Below are positions 15,946-24,142 of a DNA stretch of 33,291 nt, in pieces. Numbering within the stretch: the first letter of the stretch is position 1; every line of letters starts with the position of its first letter. The notes beneath the pieces are model-generated. The model was not told where the DNA came from. It searched no databases and worked only from the letters and a program-made list of their open reading frames with translations. The DNA lies in NCBI GenBank assembly GCA_018993155.1, contig JAGKSX010000098.1:1-33291 (forward strand), written 5' to 3'. A program made the translations under genes and the position numbers. The stretch comes from Hydrogenophaga sp. GTDB taxonomy: Bacteria > Pseudomonadota > Gammaproteobacteria > Burkholderiales > Burkholderiaceae_C.

Positions 15946-16886
15946 ACACCCACAGCCTGCCCGCACCGCGCTGGATCGACCGGCCCGCCAACAAGGGGCT
16001 GGTGCTCGGCCTGCTGGGCGTGGTGATCTTCGCGCTCACCCTGCCCATGACGCGGCTGGCCGTGGGCCCGGTTGATGCGCCCCAGATGTCCGGCGTGTTC
16101 GTCGCACTGGGCCGCGCCGTGGTGGCGGCTCTGCTGTCGGTCGCCTTCCTGGTCGCCACGCGCGCGCCGCTGCCGCGCCGCGAAGACCTGCTGCCGCTGG
16201 CCATCACCTCGGCCGGGGTGGTGTTCGGTTTTCCGCTGTTCACCTCGGTGGCCATGCGCTATGTGGAAGCGGTGCACGCCAGCGTGATCGTGGGCGTGCT
16301 GCCGCTGGCCACGGCGGCGGTGGGCGCGCTGCTGCACCGCCAGCGGCCCTCCGTCGGCTTCTGGGCCTGCGCCGCCCTGGGCAGCGCGCTGGTGGTGGGC
16401 TTTGCGGTGCTGCGCTCGGGCAGCGCCGGCCTCACGCTGCACCCGGCCGACGCGCTGCTGCTCGCCGCCATGCTGTTCGCCGCCGTGGGTTATGCGTATG
16501 GCGCACGCCTGTCGCAGCGCATGCGCGCCGAACACGTCATCTGCTGGGCCTTGGTGATCGCCCTGCCGCTCACCCTGCCCCTGGCCGCCCTGACCCGGCC
16601 GCAGGCGGTGCTGCAGGCCTCGGCCTGGTGGGGTTTCGCCTACACCGCCGTGTTCTCGATGTGGATCGGTTTCTTCGCCTGGTACCGCGGCCTGGCCCTG
16701 GGCGGCACGGTGCGCGTGAGCCAGGTGCAGCTGGTGCAGCCCTTTCTCGGCATGCTGTTCGCCGTGCCCTTGCTCGGCGAACGGCTCGACGCCGTCACGC
16801 TGGGTTTTGCGATTGCGGTGATCGCCACCGTCTTCATTGGAAAGAAAATGCCGGTACACGCCAGCGCGCCCACCGAACGAGTTTGA
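15942..16886 (+). CDS. EamA/DMT-superfamily transporter
   Basis: Inner-membrane permease of 314 residues with about ten hydrophobic segments in two EamA repeats. The first repeat is near 18-145 (GLVLGLLGVVIFALTLPMTR at its start). The second is near 165-300 (LLLAAMLFAAVGYAYGARLS, then LVQPFLGMLFAVPLLGERLD, the usual family ending). Relatives export amino acids and other metabolites, so it probably adds a second efflux route. The start at 15942 overlaps the lysE-type stop; a longer open frame upstream lies inside that gene. The aminotransferase follows 12 bases later with a GGAG site. Confidence 0.9.
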   Translation: MNTHSLPAPRWIDRPANKGLVLGLLGVVIFALTLPMTRLAVGPVDAPQMSGVFVALGRAVVAALLSVAFLVATRAPLPRREDLLPLAITSAGVVFGFPLFTSVAMRYVEAVHASVIVGVLPLATAAVGALLHRQRPSVGFWACAALGSALVVGFAVLRSGSAGLTLHPADALLLAAMLFAAVGYAYGARLSQRMRAEHVICWALVIALPLTLPLAALTRPQAVLQASAWWGFAYTAVFSMWIGFFAWYRGLALGGTVRVSQVQLVQPFLGMLFAVPLLGERLDAVTLGFAIAVIATVFIGKKMPVHASAPTERV

Positions 16887-16898
16887 ACGGAGACCTTC

Positions 16899-18119
16899 AT
16901 GAAACCCAACGACCTGCCCACCACGCCCACCACCGCCATGCCCTGGACCCTGGCCCGCCGCGCCGAACGCATGAACCCCTCGGTGATCCGCGAGATCCTC
17001 AAGGTCACGGAGAAGCCCGGCATCATCAGTTTCGCCGGCGGCCTTCCCTCGCCCAAGACCTTCCCGGTGAGCGCGTTCGCCGACGCCTGCGCCAAGGTGC
17101 TGCGCGAAGACGGCCTGGCCGCCCTGCAGTATTCGGCCAGCGAAGGCTACGGCCCGCTGTGCGAGGCCGTGGCGGCGCAACTGCCCTGGGACGTGGACCC
17201 GGCGCAGGTGCTCATCACCACCGGCAGCCAGCAGGGCCTGGACCTGGTGGCCAAGGTGCTGATCGACACCGACAGCCGCGTGCTGGTGGAAACGCCCACC
17301 TACCTTGGCGCGCTGCAGGCCTTCACCCCCATGGAGCCCACCATCGAAGCCGTGGCCAGCGACGCCGAGGGCGTCGACGTGGGTGACCTCGAACGCCGGG
17401 TGGGCAGCGGCGCGAACCGCGCGCGTTTCCTCTACGTGCTGCCCAACTTCCAGAACCCCCCCGGCCGCAGCATGAGCGAGGCCCGCCGCGCCGCGCTGGT
17501 GGCCAGCGCGGCCGCGCACGGCCTGCCAATCGTGGAAGACAACCCGTATGGCGACCTCTGGTTCGATGCACCGCCGCCGCTGCCGTTGAGCGCGCGCAAC
17601 CCCGACGGTTGCATCTACCTGGGTTCGTTCTCCAAGGTGCTCGCACCCGGCCTGCGGCTGGGTTTCATCGTCGCGCCCAAGGCGGTTTTCCCCAAGCTGC
17701 TGCAGGCCAAGCAGGCGGCCGACCTGCACAGCCCAGGCTTCAACCAGCGCATGGTGGCCGAGGTGCTCAAGGATGGTTTTCTGGACCGCCATGTGCCCAC
17801 CATCCGCGCGCTCTACAAGAGCCAGTGCGCGGCCATGCTGGCCAGTCTGGCGCAGGAGATGCAGGGCCTGGACGTGCAGTGGAACTCGCCCGACGGCGGC
17901 ATGTTCCTCTGGGTGCGCCTGCCCGAAGGCATGAACGCCATCGACCTGCTGCCGCGCGCGGTGGACAAGGGCGTGGCCTTCGTGCCCGGCGCCGCGTTCT
18001 ACGCCGACGAACCCGATCCACGCAGCCTGCGCCTGAGTTTCGTCACCGCCAGCGTGGAGCAGATCCGCATCGGCATCACCGCGCTGGCCCAGGCCATCCG
18101 CGAACAACCGAAGGCCTGA
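16899..18119 (+). CDS. PLP-dependent aminotransferase (2-aminoadipate aminotransferase/LysN-like, class I/II)
   Basis: Cytoplasmic fold-type I aminotransferase of 406 residues. The N-terminal segment (FAGGLPSPKTFPV) and LQYSASEGYGPLCEAV are typical of the LysN/MocR-like branch. The cofactor site is visible: ITTGSQQGLDLV, YVLPNFQNPPG with the PLP-contacting Asn, VEDNPYGDLWF with Asp and Tyr, and the Schiff-base lysine K246 in YLGSFSKVLAPGLRLGF; the carboxylate-binding Arg is in RLSFV near the end. It lacks a DNA-binding domain, so it is an enzyme and not a second MocR regulator. It has a GGAG site 7 bases before the ATG. The substrate is probably an amino acid handled by the nearby exporters, but which one is unknown. 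Confidence 0.9.
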   Translation: MKPNDLPTTPTTAMPWTLARRAERMNPSVIREILKVTEKPGIISFAGGLPSPKTFPVSAFADACAKVLREDGLAALQYSASEGYGPLCEAVAAQLPWDVDPAQVLITTGSQQGLDLVAKVLIDTDSRVLVETPTYLGALQAFTPMEPTIEAVASDAEGVDVGDLERRVGSGANRARFLYVLPNFQNPPGRSMSEARRAALVASAAAHGLPIVEDNPYGDLWFDAPPPLPLSARNPDGCIYLGSFSKVLAPGLRLGFIVAPKAVFPKLLQAKQAADLHSPGFNQRMVAEVLKDGFLDRHVPTIRALYKSQCAAMLASLAQEMQGLDVQWNSPDGGMFLWVRLPEGMNAIDLLPRAVDKGVAFVPGAAFYADEPDPRSLRLSFVTASVEQIRIGITALAQAIREQPKA

Positions 18120-18123
18120 GCCC

Positions 18124-18738
18124 ATGCTGCAGCTGTGGGGCCGGCTGAGCTCGATCAATGTGCGCAAGGTCGTGCTGTGCGCGCAGGTGCTGGGCCTCGA
18201 GCTGCCGCGCACCGACGCCGGCCTGACCCACGGCATCGTGGACACGCCCGACTACCGCGCGCGCAACCCCAACGGCCTGGTGCCGCTGCTGCAGGACGGC
18301 GACTTCACGCTCTGGGAATCGAACGCCATCGTGCGCTACCTGTGCGCGCGCGAAAACCGGCTCTACCCGAGCGATCTGCGGCAACGCTTCGATGCCGAGC
18401 GCTGGATGGACTGGCAGCAGACCACGCTCAACCCCGCAGGCAGCCCGGGCTTCAAGCAGTGGATCCGCACACCGGCCGCGCAGCGCAACGCCCAGGTGAT
18501 CGCGCAATCGGTCGCCGCCACCGAGCCGCTGTTCGCCCTGCTCGACGAGCACCTGTCGCGCCAGGCCTTCATGGCCGGCGATGCGCTCACCATGGCCGAC
18601 ATCCCCATCGCCTGCGAAGTGCACCGCTGGTGGGGCCTGCCACAGCCGCGCCCCGCGTGGCCGCACCTCGAACGCTGGTACGCCGGCTGGCTGGCCCGGC
18701 CCGCGAGCCGCGGCGTGCTCGACCTGCCCCTGTCCTGA
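18124..18738 (+). CDS. Glutathione S-transferase family protein
   Basis: Cytoplasmic GST-fold protein of 204 residues. The thioredoxin-like N-terminal domain (about 1-80) has LWGRLSSINVRKVVLCAQVL, the cis-Pro segment GLVPLLQDGDFTLWES and the glutathione-contacting ESNAIVRYL. The helical C-terminal domain has the N-capping LTMADIPIACEV motif and ends LARPASRGV. These are the usual GST features; the Ser in RLSSINVRK could serve as the thiol-activating residue. It starts 4 bases after the aminotransferase stop, so it belongs to the same transcript. It might conjugate an electrophile produced or met in this pathway. The substrate is unknown. Confidence 0.92.
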   Translation: MLQLWGRLSSINVRKVVLCAQVLGLELPRTDAGLTHGIVDTPDYRARNPNGLVPLLQDGDFTLWESNAIVRYLCARENRLYPSDLRQRFDAERWMDWQQTTLNPAGSPGFKQWIRTPAAQRNAQVIAQSVAATEPLFALLDEHLSRQAFMAGDALTMADIPIACEVHRWWGLPQPRPAWPHLERWYAGWLARPASRGVLDLPLS

Positions 18739-18758
18739 CGAACCCGGAGAACCTTCCC

Positions 18759-19613
18759 ATGGCCCAACGCCCCTTCAAGCAAGTCGACGTGTTCACCGAG
18801 ACGCCCTACCGCGGCAACCCGCTGGCCGTGGTGCTCGATGGCACCGGCCTGAACACCGAGGCCATGCAGCAGTTCACCGACTGGACCAACCTCTCGGAGT
18901 GCACCTTCGTCCTGCCGCCCACCGACGAAGGCCACGCGGCCGGCGCCGACTACCGCGTGCGCATCTTCTGCCCCGGCCGGGAACTGCCTTTCGCGGGCCA
19001 TCCCACACTGGGCACCTGCCACGCCTGGCTGCAGGCTGGCGGCCAGCCCCGGGCCGACGCCCACGTGGTGCAGGAATGCGGCGTGGGCTTGGTGCGCATC
19101 CGGCGCGATGGCGAGCGCCTCGCGTTTGCCGCGCCGCCGCTGCGCCGCAGCGGCCCGCTCGACGAGACCGACGTCGCCCTGATCGCGCGCGGCCTGGGCC
19201 TGGCGCGCGATGAGATCGTGGCGCACGCCTGGTGCGAGAACGGCCCACCCTGGCGTGGTGTGATGCTGCGCTCGGCCGAGCAGGTGCTCGCGGCGCGGCC
19301 CGATGCGCAAGTGCTCGCCGGGCTGGAGATCGGCCTCGTCGGCCCCCAACTCGCCGGCTCGGACACCGCCTTCGAGGTGCGCGCCTTCTTCCATGGCCAC
19401 CAGACGCTGAGCGAAGACCCGGTGACCGGTAGCCTCAACGCCGCCGTGGCGCAATGGCTGATCGGCGCGGGCATGGCGCCACCGGACTACGTCGCCGCGC
19501 AAGGCACGGCCATGGCGCGCGCCGGGCGCGTGCACATCCACCGCGACGCCGAGGGCACCATCTGGGTCGGCGGCGCCTCAGTGACCTGCATCGAAGGCGA
19601 GGTGACGCTGTGA
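18759..19613 (+). CDS. PhzF-family isomerase-like protein
   Basis: Protein of 284 residues with the two-lobed diaminopimelate-epimerase-like fold expected for PhzF. It has FKQVDVFTETPYRGNPLAVV at the N-terminus, the conserved catalytic Glu E47 in WTNLSECTFVLPP, RIFCPGRELPFAGHPTLGT, and SEDPVTGSLNAAVAQWL in the second lobe. PhzF itself isomerises dihydrohydroxyanthranilate, but most relatives have no known substrate and no phenazine genes are present here. The ATG at 18759 follows GGAG; the earlier open frame runs through the GST gene and is a shadow. It probably acts on a small acid or amine intermediate of this cluster. Confidence 0.9.
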   Translation: MAQRPFKQVDVFTETPYRGNPLAVVLDGTGLNTEAMQQFTDWTNLSECTFVLPPTDEGHAAGADYRVRIFCPGRELPFAGHPTLGTCHAWLQAGGQPRADAHVVQECGVGLVRIRRDGERLAFAAPPLRRSGPLDETDVALIARGLGLARDEIVAHAWCENGPPWRGVMLRSAEQVLAARPDAQVLAGLEIGLVGPQLAGSDTAFEVRAFFHGHQTLSEDPVTGSLNAAVAQWLIGAGMAPPDYVAAQGTAMARAGRVHIHRDAEGTIWVGGASVTCIEGEVTL

Positions 19614-19628
19614 CCTGCGGGAGAGGCC

Positions 19629-20324
19629 ATGGCTGAGCCCCGGGCGCAGATCGACCACCTGGTGGTGGCCGCGCGCACGCTTGACGAGGGCGTGGCCTGG
19701 TGCGAAGCCACGCTGGGCGTCTCGCCCGGCCCGGGCGGGGAACACCCGCTGTTCGGCACCCACAACCGCCTGCTTCGGCTCGATGGGGATGAGGCGCCCG
19801 ATGCCTATCTGGAGGTCATCGCCATCGACCCGCGCGCCACGCCCGGCCGCGCACCGGGCCAGCGCCGCTGGTTCGACCTCGACGACCCCGCGCTGCAACA
19901 ACGCCTGCAGCGCCAGGGGCCGCAACTGGTGCACTGGGTGGCGCGCGTCGCCGACATCGACGCCGCCCTCGCGGCGCTGCGCGCCATCGGCATCCAGCGC
20001 GGCCCCGTCGTCAGCGCCTCGCGCCAGACACCGCAAGGCCTGCTGCAATGGCGCATCAGCGTGCGCGACGACGGCCAGCGCCTCTTCAATGGCGCGCTGC
20101 CCACGCTGATCCAGTGGAGCGGCACCCACCCCACCCGGCACATGCCCGCCAGTGGCGTGGCGCTGCGCCGCCTGCACCTGCGCCACGCGGGCGCCGCCGG
20201 GCTGCGCGCGGCCTTGCTGGCCGTGGGCCTGCCGGGCATCACCGTGAGCGACGGGCCGGCTGGCCTCGCGGCAGAACTCGACACCCCGGCCCACGGCCGG
20301 CTCAGCCTGCTGTCCCCGCCGTGA
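19629..20324 (+). CDS. VOC-superfamily (glyoxalase-like) protein
   Basis: Cytoplasmic protein of 231 residues. It opens with a VOC/glyoxalase-like strand (IDHLVVAARTLDEGVAWCEATLGV), then GGEHPLFGTHNRLLRL and YLEVIAIDP, which match glyoxalase-like (Glyoxalase_3-type) domains. A second, weaker repeat lies in the C-terminal half (GVALRRLHLRH). Metal ligands are plausibly His and Glu in these segments, but I cannot prove them. A GAGAGG site lies just before the ATG, 15 bases after the PhzF gene. The stop overlaps the GTG start of the next gene. Role unknown; the superfamily includes lyases, dioxygenases and resistance proteins. Confidence 0.8.
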   Translation: MAEPRAQIDHLVVAARTLDEGVAWCEATLGVSPGPGGEHPLFGTHNRLLRLDGDEAPDAYLEVIAIDPRATPGRAPGQRRWFDLDDPALQQRLQRQGPQLVHWVARVADIDAALAALRAIGIQRGPVVSASRQTPQGLLQWRISVRDDGQRLFNGALPTLIQWSGTHPTRHMPASGVALRRLHLRHAGAAGLRAALLAVGLPGITVSDGPAGLAAELDTPAHGRLSLLSPP

Positions 20325-21289
20325 ACCACCTGCTGCCAACCCTGCACGACATCGAGGCCGCCGCGCAGGTGGTCTACCGCGAGTTCGGCCCCACGCCACA
20401 GTACCGCTGGGCCACGCTGAGCACGCGCCTGGGCACCGACTGCTGGGTCAAGCACGAGAACCACACGCCGGCCGGTGCGTTCAAGATCCGCGGCGGACTG
20501 ACCTACTTCGACCAGCTCAAGGCGCACGGCGAGCTGCCGCGCGAGGTCATCAGCGCCACGCGCGGCAACCACGGCCAGAGCATCGGCTGGGCCGCGCGCG
20601 CGCATGGCGTGGCCTGCACCATCGTCGTGCCGCGCGGCAACTCGGTGGAGAAAAACGCCGCGATGCGTGCGCTCGGCGTCACGCTGATCGAGCACGGCGA
20701 CGACTTCCAGGCCAGCCGCGAGCACGCCATCGAGCTCGCCGCCGCACGCGGCGCGCACATGGTGCCGAGCTTCCACCCCGATCTGCTGCGGGGCGTGAGC
20801 ACCTACTGGTGGGAATTCTTTCGCGCCGTGCCGGCGCTCGACATCGTCTACGTGCCGATCGGCCAGGGATCGGGTGCGTGCTCGGCGATCGCCGCCAAGC
20901 TGGCGCTGCGACACCCCGTGCGCATCGTCGGCGTGGTCAGCGCCCACGCCACCACCTACGCGGCTTCACTGGCCGAAGGCCGGGTTGTCGAAGCGCCCGT
21001 GACCACCACACTGGCCGATGGCATGGCCTGCCGCGTGGCCGACGCCGCCGCGCTCGAGGTGCTGCGGCCGCACCTGGAGCGGATCGTGCAGGTCAGCGAC
21101 GCGGAAGTCGCGCAGGCCATGCGCATGCTGTTCGCCGACACCCACAACGTGGCCGAAGGCGCGGGCGCCGCCAGCTTCGCCGCCGCCTGGCAGGAGCGCG
21201 CCGCGCTCCCGGGCCAGGTGGTGGGCACCACCCTGAGCGGTGGCAACGTGGACAGCGCGGTGCTGGCCGGCGTCCTGGCCGAGGGCTGA
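20321..21289 (+). CDS. Threonine dehydratase-like PLP enzyme (fold type II, catalytic domain only)
   Basis: Protein of 322 residues, the size of a catabolic serine/threonine dehydratase without the ACT regulatory domain of biosynthetic IlvA. The PLP lysine is K55 in HENHTPAGAFKIRGGLTYF; the phosphate loop is the variant GQGSGACSA, and TLSGGNVDSAVL near the C-terminus contacts the pyridine ring. The start is GTG at 20321, overlapping the previous stop (GTGA); no ATG fits as well. Such enzymes deaminate hydroxyamino acids to 2-oxo acids and ammonia; racemases and other lyases of this fold cannot be excluded. It is the last gene of the seven-gene run and suggests the pathway ends in amino-acid breakdown. 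Confidence 0.88.
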   Translation: MNHLLPTLHDIEAAAQVVYREFGPTPQYRWATLSTRLGTDCWVKHENHTPAGAFKIRGGLTYFDQLKAHGELPREVISATRGNHGQSIGWAARAHGVACTIVVPRGNSVEKNAAMRALGVTLIEHGDDFQASREHAIELAAARGAHMVPSFHPDLLRGVSTYWWEFFRAVPALDIVYVPIGQGSGACSAIAAKLALRHPVRIVGVVSAHATTYAASLAEGRVVEAPVTTTLADGMACRVADAAALEVLRPHLERIVQVSDAEVAQAMRMLFADTHNVAEGAGAASFAAAWQERAALPGQVVGTTLSGGNVDSAVLAGVLAEG

Positions 21290-21347
21290 CTCTCGCGCGG
21301 CGAATCAAGCAGAATGGGCACCCGGCAAAAAACGCGGAGTGCAACGC

Positions 21348-21380
21348 ATGTTCGATCTGAGTGAAAGGGTGCAGGCCTGA
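21348..21380 (+). CDS. Possible 10-codon leader ORF before the response regulator
   Basis: ATG at 21348 opens MFDLSERVQA and stops at TGA 21378-21380, which overlaps the ATG of the response regulator (TGATG). GGAG at 21335-21338 is a good ribosome-binding site for it. It could couple translation to the regulator gene. It is short enough to arise by chance. Confidence 0.3.
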   Translation: MFDLSERVQA

Positions 21381-22096
21381 TGGAAGCCACCGTGATGTGG
21401 CGCTGCCTGGTGGTGGAAGACGACGCGGACAACGCGCGCTACATCGCCAATGGTTTCCGCGCGCTCGGCCACGTGGTCGTGATCTGCCGCGATGGCATGG
21501 AAGCGCTCGGCCGGGCCACCAGCGAGCAGTGGGACCTGATCATCCTGGACCGCATGCTGCCCAACGAGGTGGACGGCCTCTCGATCCTCGCGACCCTGCG
21601 CGGCCTGGGCAAGAAGACACCCGTGCTGGTGCTCAGCGCGCTCAGCGCCCTGGACGAACGCGTGCGCGGGCTCAAGGCGGGGGGCGACGACTACCTGACC
21701 AAACCCTTCGCTTTCTCCGAACTCGCCGCGCGGGCCGAGGCCCTGGTGCGCCGCTCGCGGCCGGGCCCGGCGATCCGCACGCTGCAGGTGGCCGATCTCA
21801 AGCTCGATCTCGCGAGCCGCCATGTCGAGCGCGGCGGCCGGCCGGTGGCGCTGCAGCCGCGCGAGTTCCGCCTGCTCGCCTACCTGATGAGCCACCCCGG
21901 CCAGGTGCTGACCCGCACCATGCTGCTCGAAGCCGTGTGGGACTACCAGTTCGATCCGCAGACCAACGTGATCGACGTGCAGGTCAGCCGGCTGCGCGGC
22001 AAGCTCGATGCGGGCGGTGCGCCACCGCTGATCCACACCGTGCGCGGCATCGGCTACCGCATCGCCGCCGACGACGACCCAGACAGCGCCGCATGA
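21380..22096 (+). CDS. OmpR/PhoB-family response regulator (TctD-like)
   Basis: DNA-binding response regulator of 238 residues. The receiver domain (about 8-125) has an acidic cluster in VVEDDADN, phospho-acceptor D57 in IILDRMLPNEVDG, a Ser where Thr is usual (VLVLSALSALD), and lysine in DDYLTKPFAFSEL. The winged-helix domain (about 138-230) has ALQPREFRLLAYLMSHPGQVLTR, VIDVQVSRLRGKLD and IHTVRGIGYRI. Start at 21380; the ATG at 21395 is an alternative. It overlaps the kinase gene (ATGA), forming a cognate pair. Its position before tctB/tctA suggests control of that transporter, as TctD does in enterobacteria; this is inference. Confidence 0.93.
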   Translation: MEATVMWRCLVVEDDADNARYIANGFRALGHVVVICRDGMEALGRATSEQWDLIILDRMLPNEVDGLSILATLRGLGKKTPVLVLSALSALDERVRGLKAGGDDYLTKPFAFSELAARAEALVRRSRPGPAIRTLQVADLKLDLASRHVERGGRPVALQPREFRLLAYLMSHPGQVLTRTMLLEAVWDYQFDPQTNVIDVQVSRLRGKLDAGGAPPLIHTVRGIGYRIAADDDPDSAA

Positions 22097-23466
22097 TCGG
22101 CCAGCTGGGCGGACTCTGGCGCTCGGTCGGTTTTCGCCTGGCGTTCTCCTACGGTTTCCTGGTCGCCGTCACCATGCTGGCCGCCCTGGCCATTGTCTAC
22201 CTGCAGACCGTCGGCGTGCTGCACCAGCGCATGGCGCGGCAGGTAGGCCTGTCGACGCAGCAGCTGATGGCGGACATGAACGAGGGCGGCACCGCGGCGG
22301 CGGCGGCGGCCATCACCCGGGCGCTGACGGACGGCCGCGACTCTGACAGCGAGATCTACCTCTTGACCGACCGAGAGGGCCACCGGCTCGCGGGCAACCT
22401 CGACCGCGCCCCCGACGCCGCCGCGAACACCGGGCCGACCCAGCGGCGCGTGGAGCGCGACGGGCGCAGCGTGAACGCCTACCTGGTCATGCGCACCCTG
22501 CCCTACGGCGGCGTGCTGGTGGTCGGGCAGGACCTGCGGGACCAGGAGCTGATCGAGTCCCTGGTGGCGAGCGCGAGCGCGGCCGCCGGCATCGTGGCCG
22601 TGCTGCTGCTGATCGGCGGCACCTTCGTGTTCCGCCAGGAACTCGAGCGCAGCGTGAGCGCGGTGCGCCTCACGGCCAAGCGCATCGCCACGGCCGGCGA
22701 GCTGCGCGAGCGCGTCGCGGAGTCGGGCGCGGACGATGAGTTCGCGCTGCTCAACCGCGAGATCAACACCATGCTCGACCGCATCGAGTCGCTGATGGAC
22801 GGCGTGCGCCACGTCTCCAACACCATCGCGCACAACCTGCGCACGCCGCTCACGCGCATCCTCGTGCGCCTGCGCCACGCGGAGCAGGCCGACACGGCCC
22901 CGGCGCAACGCCGCGAGGCCATCGGCGCGGCCATTCGCGAGATCGAAGAGCTGACGCTGGTGTTCGAGAAACTGTTGCAGATCGCCGAGGCCGAGGCCGG
23001 CGCGCGGCGCCGCAGCTTCACGCCGGTGGCGCTCGACGTGGTCGCCGCCGACGTGGTGGAACTCTACGAGGCCGTTGCCGAGGCCCAGGACGCCGTGCTG
23101 AGACACGAACCGGCCGACGAGGTGCAACTGCCCGGCGACCGCGACCTGCTGGCCGGCGCGCTGGCCAACCTGCTCGACAACGCGCTCAAGTACGCCGGCC
23201 CGGGGGCGGGGATCCAGGTGGGCACGCAGGAGCTGCCCGATGGCGTGCGGCTCAGCGTGCAGGACAACGGCCCCGGGGTCCCCGATGCCGAACTCGCGCG
23301 CCTGGGCACGCGCTTTCACCGCCTGCAGCCGGACGGCGCGCCGGGGCATGGCCTGGGCCTGGCCAGCGTGCAGGCCGTGGTGGCCCTGCATGGCGGGCGC
23401 CTGCATTTCGAGAACGCGGCACCGGGCCTGCGCGCCGTCATCGAACTGCCGCGACCCAACCGCTGA
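22093..23466 (+). CDS. Membrane sensor histidine kinase (TctE-like)
   Basis: Protein of 457 residues from the ATG at 22093 that overlaps the regulator stop; the longer open frame upstream is a shadow of the regulator gene. Topology: TM helix at about 14-38, a short periplasmic sensor region (about 40-158), TM helix at 160-180, and a HAMP-like linker to about 235. HisKA has H247 in VSNTIAHNLRTPLTRIL. The HATPase domain has LANLLDNALKYAGPG, QDNGPGVPD and GHGLGLASVQAVVALHGG. All catalytic motifs are present. It should phosphorylate the preceding regulator. A signal related to carboxylates is possible given the adjacent transporter but not shown. Confidence 0.92.
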   Translation: MIGQLGGLWRSVGFRLAFSYGFLVAVTMLAALAIVYLQTVGVLHQRMARQVGLSTQQLMADMNEGGTAAAAAAITRALTDGRDSDSEIYLLTDREGHRLAGNLDRAPDAAANTGPTQRRVERDGRSVNAYLVMRTLPYGGVLVVGQDLRDQELIESLVASASAAAGIVAVLLLIGGTFVFRQELERSVSAVRLTAKRIATAGELRERVAESGADDEFALLNREINTMLDRIESLMDGVRHVSNTIAHNLRTPLTRILVRLRHAEQADTAPAQRREAIGAAIREIEELTLVFEKLLQIAEAEAGARRRSFTPVALDVVAADVVELYEAVAEAQDAVLRHEPADEVQLPGDRDLLAGALANLLDNALKYAGPGAGIQVGTQELPDGVRLSVQDNGPGVPDAELARLGTRFHRLQPDGAPGHGLGLASVQAVVALHGGRLHFENAAPGLRAVIELPRPNR

Positions 23467-23492
23467 CGCGGCAGCGCGACGGCCGCGGCCGA

Positions 23493-23510
23493 CATTGCCA
23501 AATGGCAATG
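23493..23510. promoter_or_regulatory. Palindrome CATTGCCA-AA-TGGCAATG, candidate operator upstream of tctB
   Basis: Two perfect 8-base arms flank AA in the gap between the kinase stop and tctB. Its AT-richer make-up stands out from the surrounding GC-rich DNA. It is about 110 bases ahead of the tctB start, a fair place for a regulator site. No T-run follows the right-hand arm beyond TTTT, so it could also be a weak terminator of the kinase gene. Confidence 0.5.
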
Positions 23511-23622
23511 TTTTGGTCACCCACACACGCCCACGGTCTTCTTACCATCGCGCGGCGCACGTCCTGTGCCCTCGCCGAGCCCTGTCCAGGAGCCGGCGAT
23601 CAACGCCATTTCAGGAGACATC

Positions 23623-24108
23623 GTGAGAATCAAGAGTCAGAGAGACTTTGCCTCGGGCGTGCTGTTCAGCGCGTTCGGTGTGGCCTTCGCCTGGGGTGCC
23701 ACCACCTACAACGTGGGCACCGGTGCCCGCATGGGCCCAGGCTATTTCCCGCTGGTGGTGGGCGTGCTCATCGCCATCATGGGTGTGCTGATCACGCTCA
23801 AGGCCCTGACGGTGAAGACCGAGGATGGCGAGCCGATCGGCCGCATCGCCTGGCGCCCCCTGATCTTCATCATCGGCGCCAACCTGATCTTCGGCGTGCT
23901 GCTGGTGGGTGTGCACAGCTGGGGCCTGCCGGCCATGGGCCTGATCGTCGCGATCTACGCCCTCACTTTCGTCGCCAGCCTGGCGGGCGACCAGTTCAAG
24001 GCCAAGGAGGTGCTCGTGCTCGCCACCGTCCTGGCGATCGGCAGCTACATCGCCTTCGAACTCGCGCTCAAGCTGAACTTCCCGATCTGGCCGGCCTTCA
24101 TCGGCTGA
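23623..24108 (+). CDS. tctB: Tripartite tricarboxylate transporter small membrane subunit TctB
   Basis: TctB is the poorly conserved small membrane subunit of the TctABC secondary transporter, which takes up citrate or other carboxylates with a periplasmic binding protein. The protein has 161 residues with four hydrophobic helices: about 10-30, 40-62, 80-100 and 105-125, with more hydrophobic sequence near the C-terminus. The segment MGPGYFPLVVGVLIAIMGVL is typical of the family. I chose GTG 23623, with AGGAG 8 bases upstream, over GTG 23566, which would add 19 residues without a ribosome-binding site. tctA follows 34 bases later, so they are co-transcribed. Confidence 0.88.
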   Translation: MRIKSQRDFASGVLFSAFGVAFAWGATTYNVGTGARMGPGYFPLVVGVLIAIMGVLITLKALTVKTEDGEPIGRIAWRPLIFIIGANLIFGVLLVGVHSWGLPAMGLIVAIYALTFVASLAGDQFKAKEVLVLATVLAIGSYIAFELALKLNFPIWPAFIG

Positions 24109-24142
24109 TGCGCGTGACCACGACCCCCACCAGACAAGAACC

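Noticed and set aside
15825-18245. Minus-strand open frame of 806 codons opposite the EamA and aminotransferase genes
   Set aside because: Low-complexity His/Gly/Gln-rich translation, fully antisense to two well-supported genes.
23503-23517. Sigma-54 promoter in front of tctB
   Set aside because: TGGCAATG resembles a -24 box, but the base pair at the -12 position is GT rather than GC, and the sequence is explained by the palindrome.
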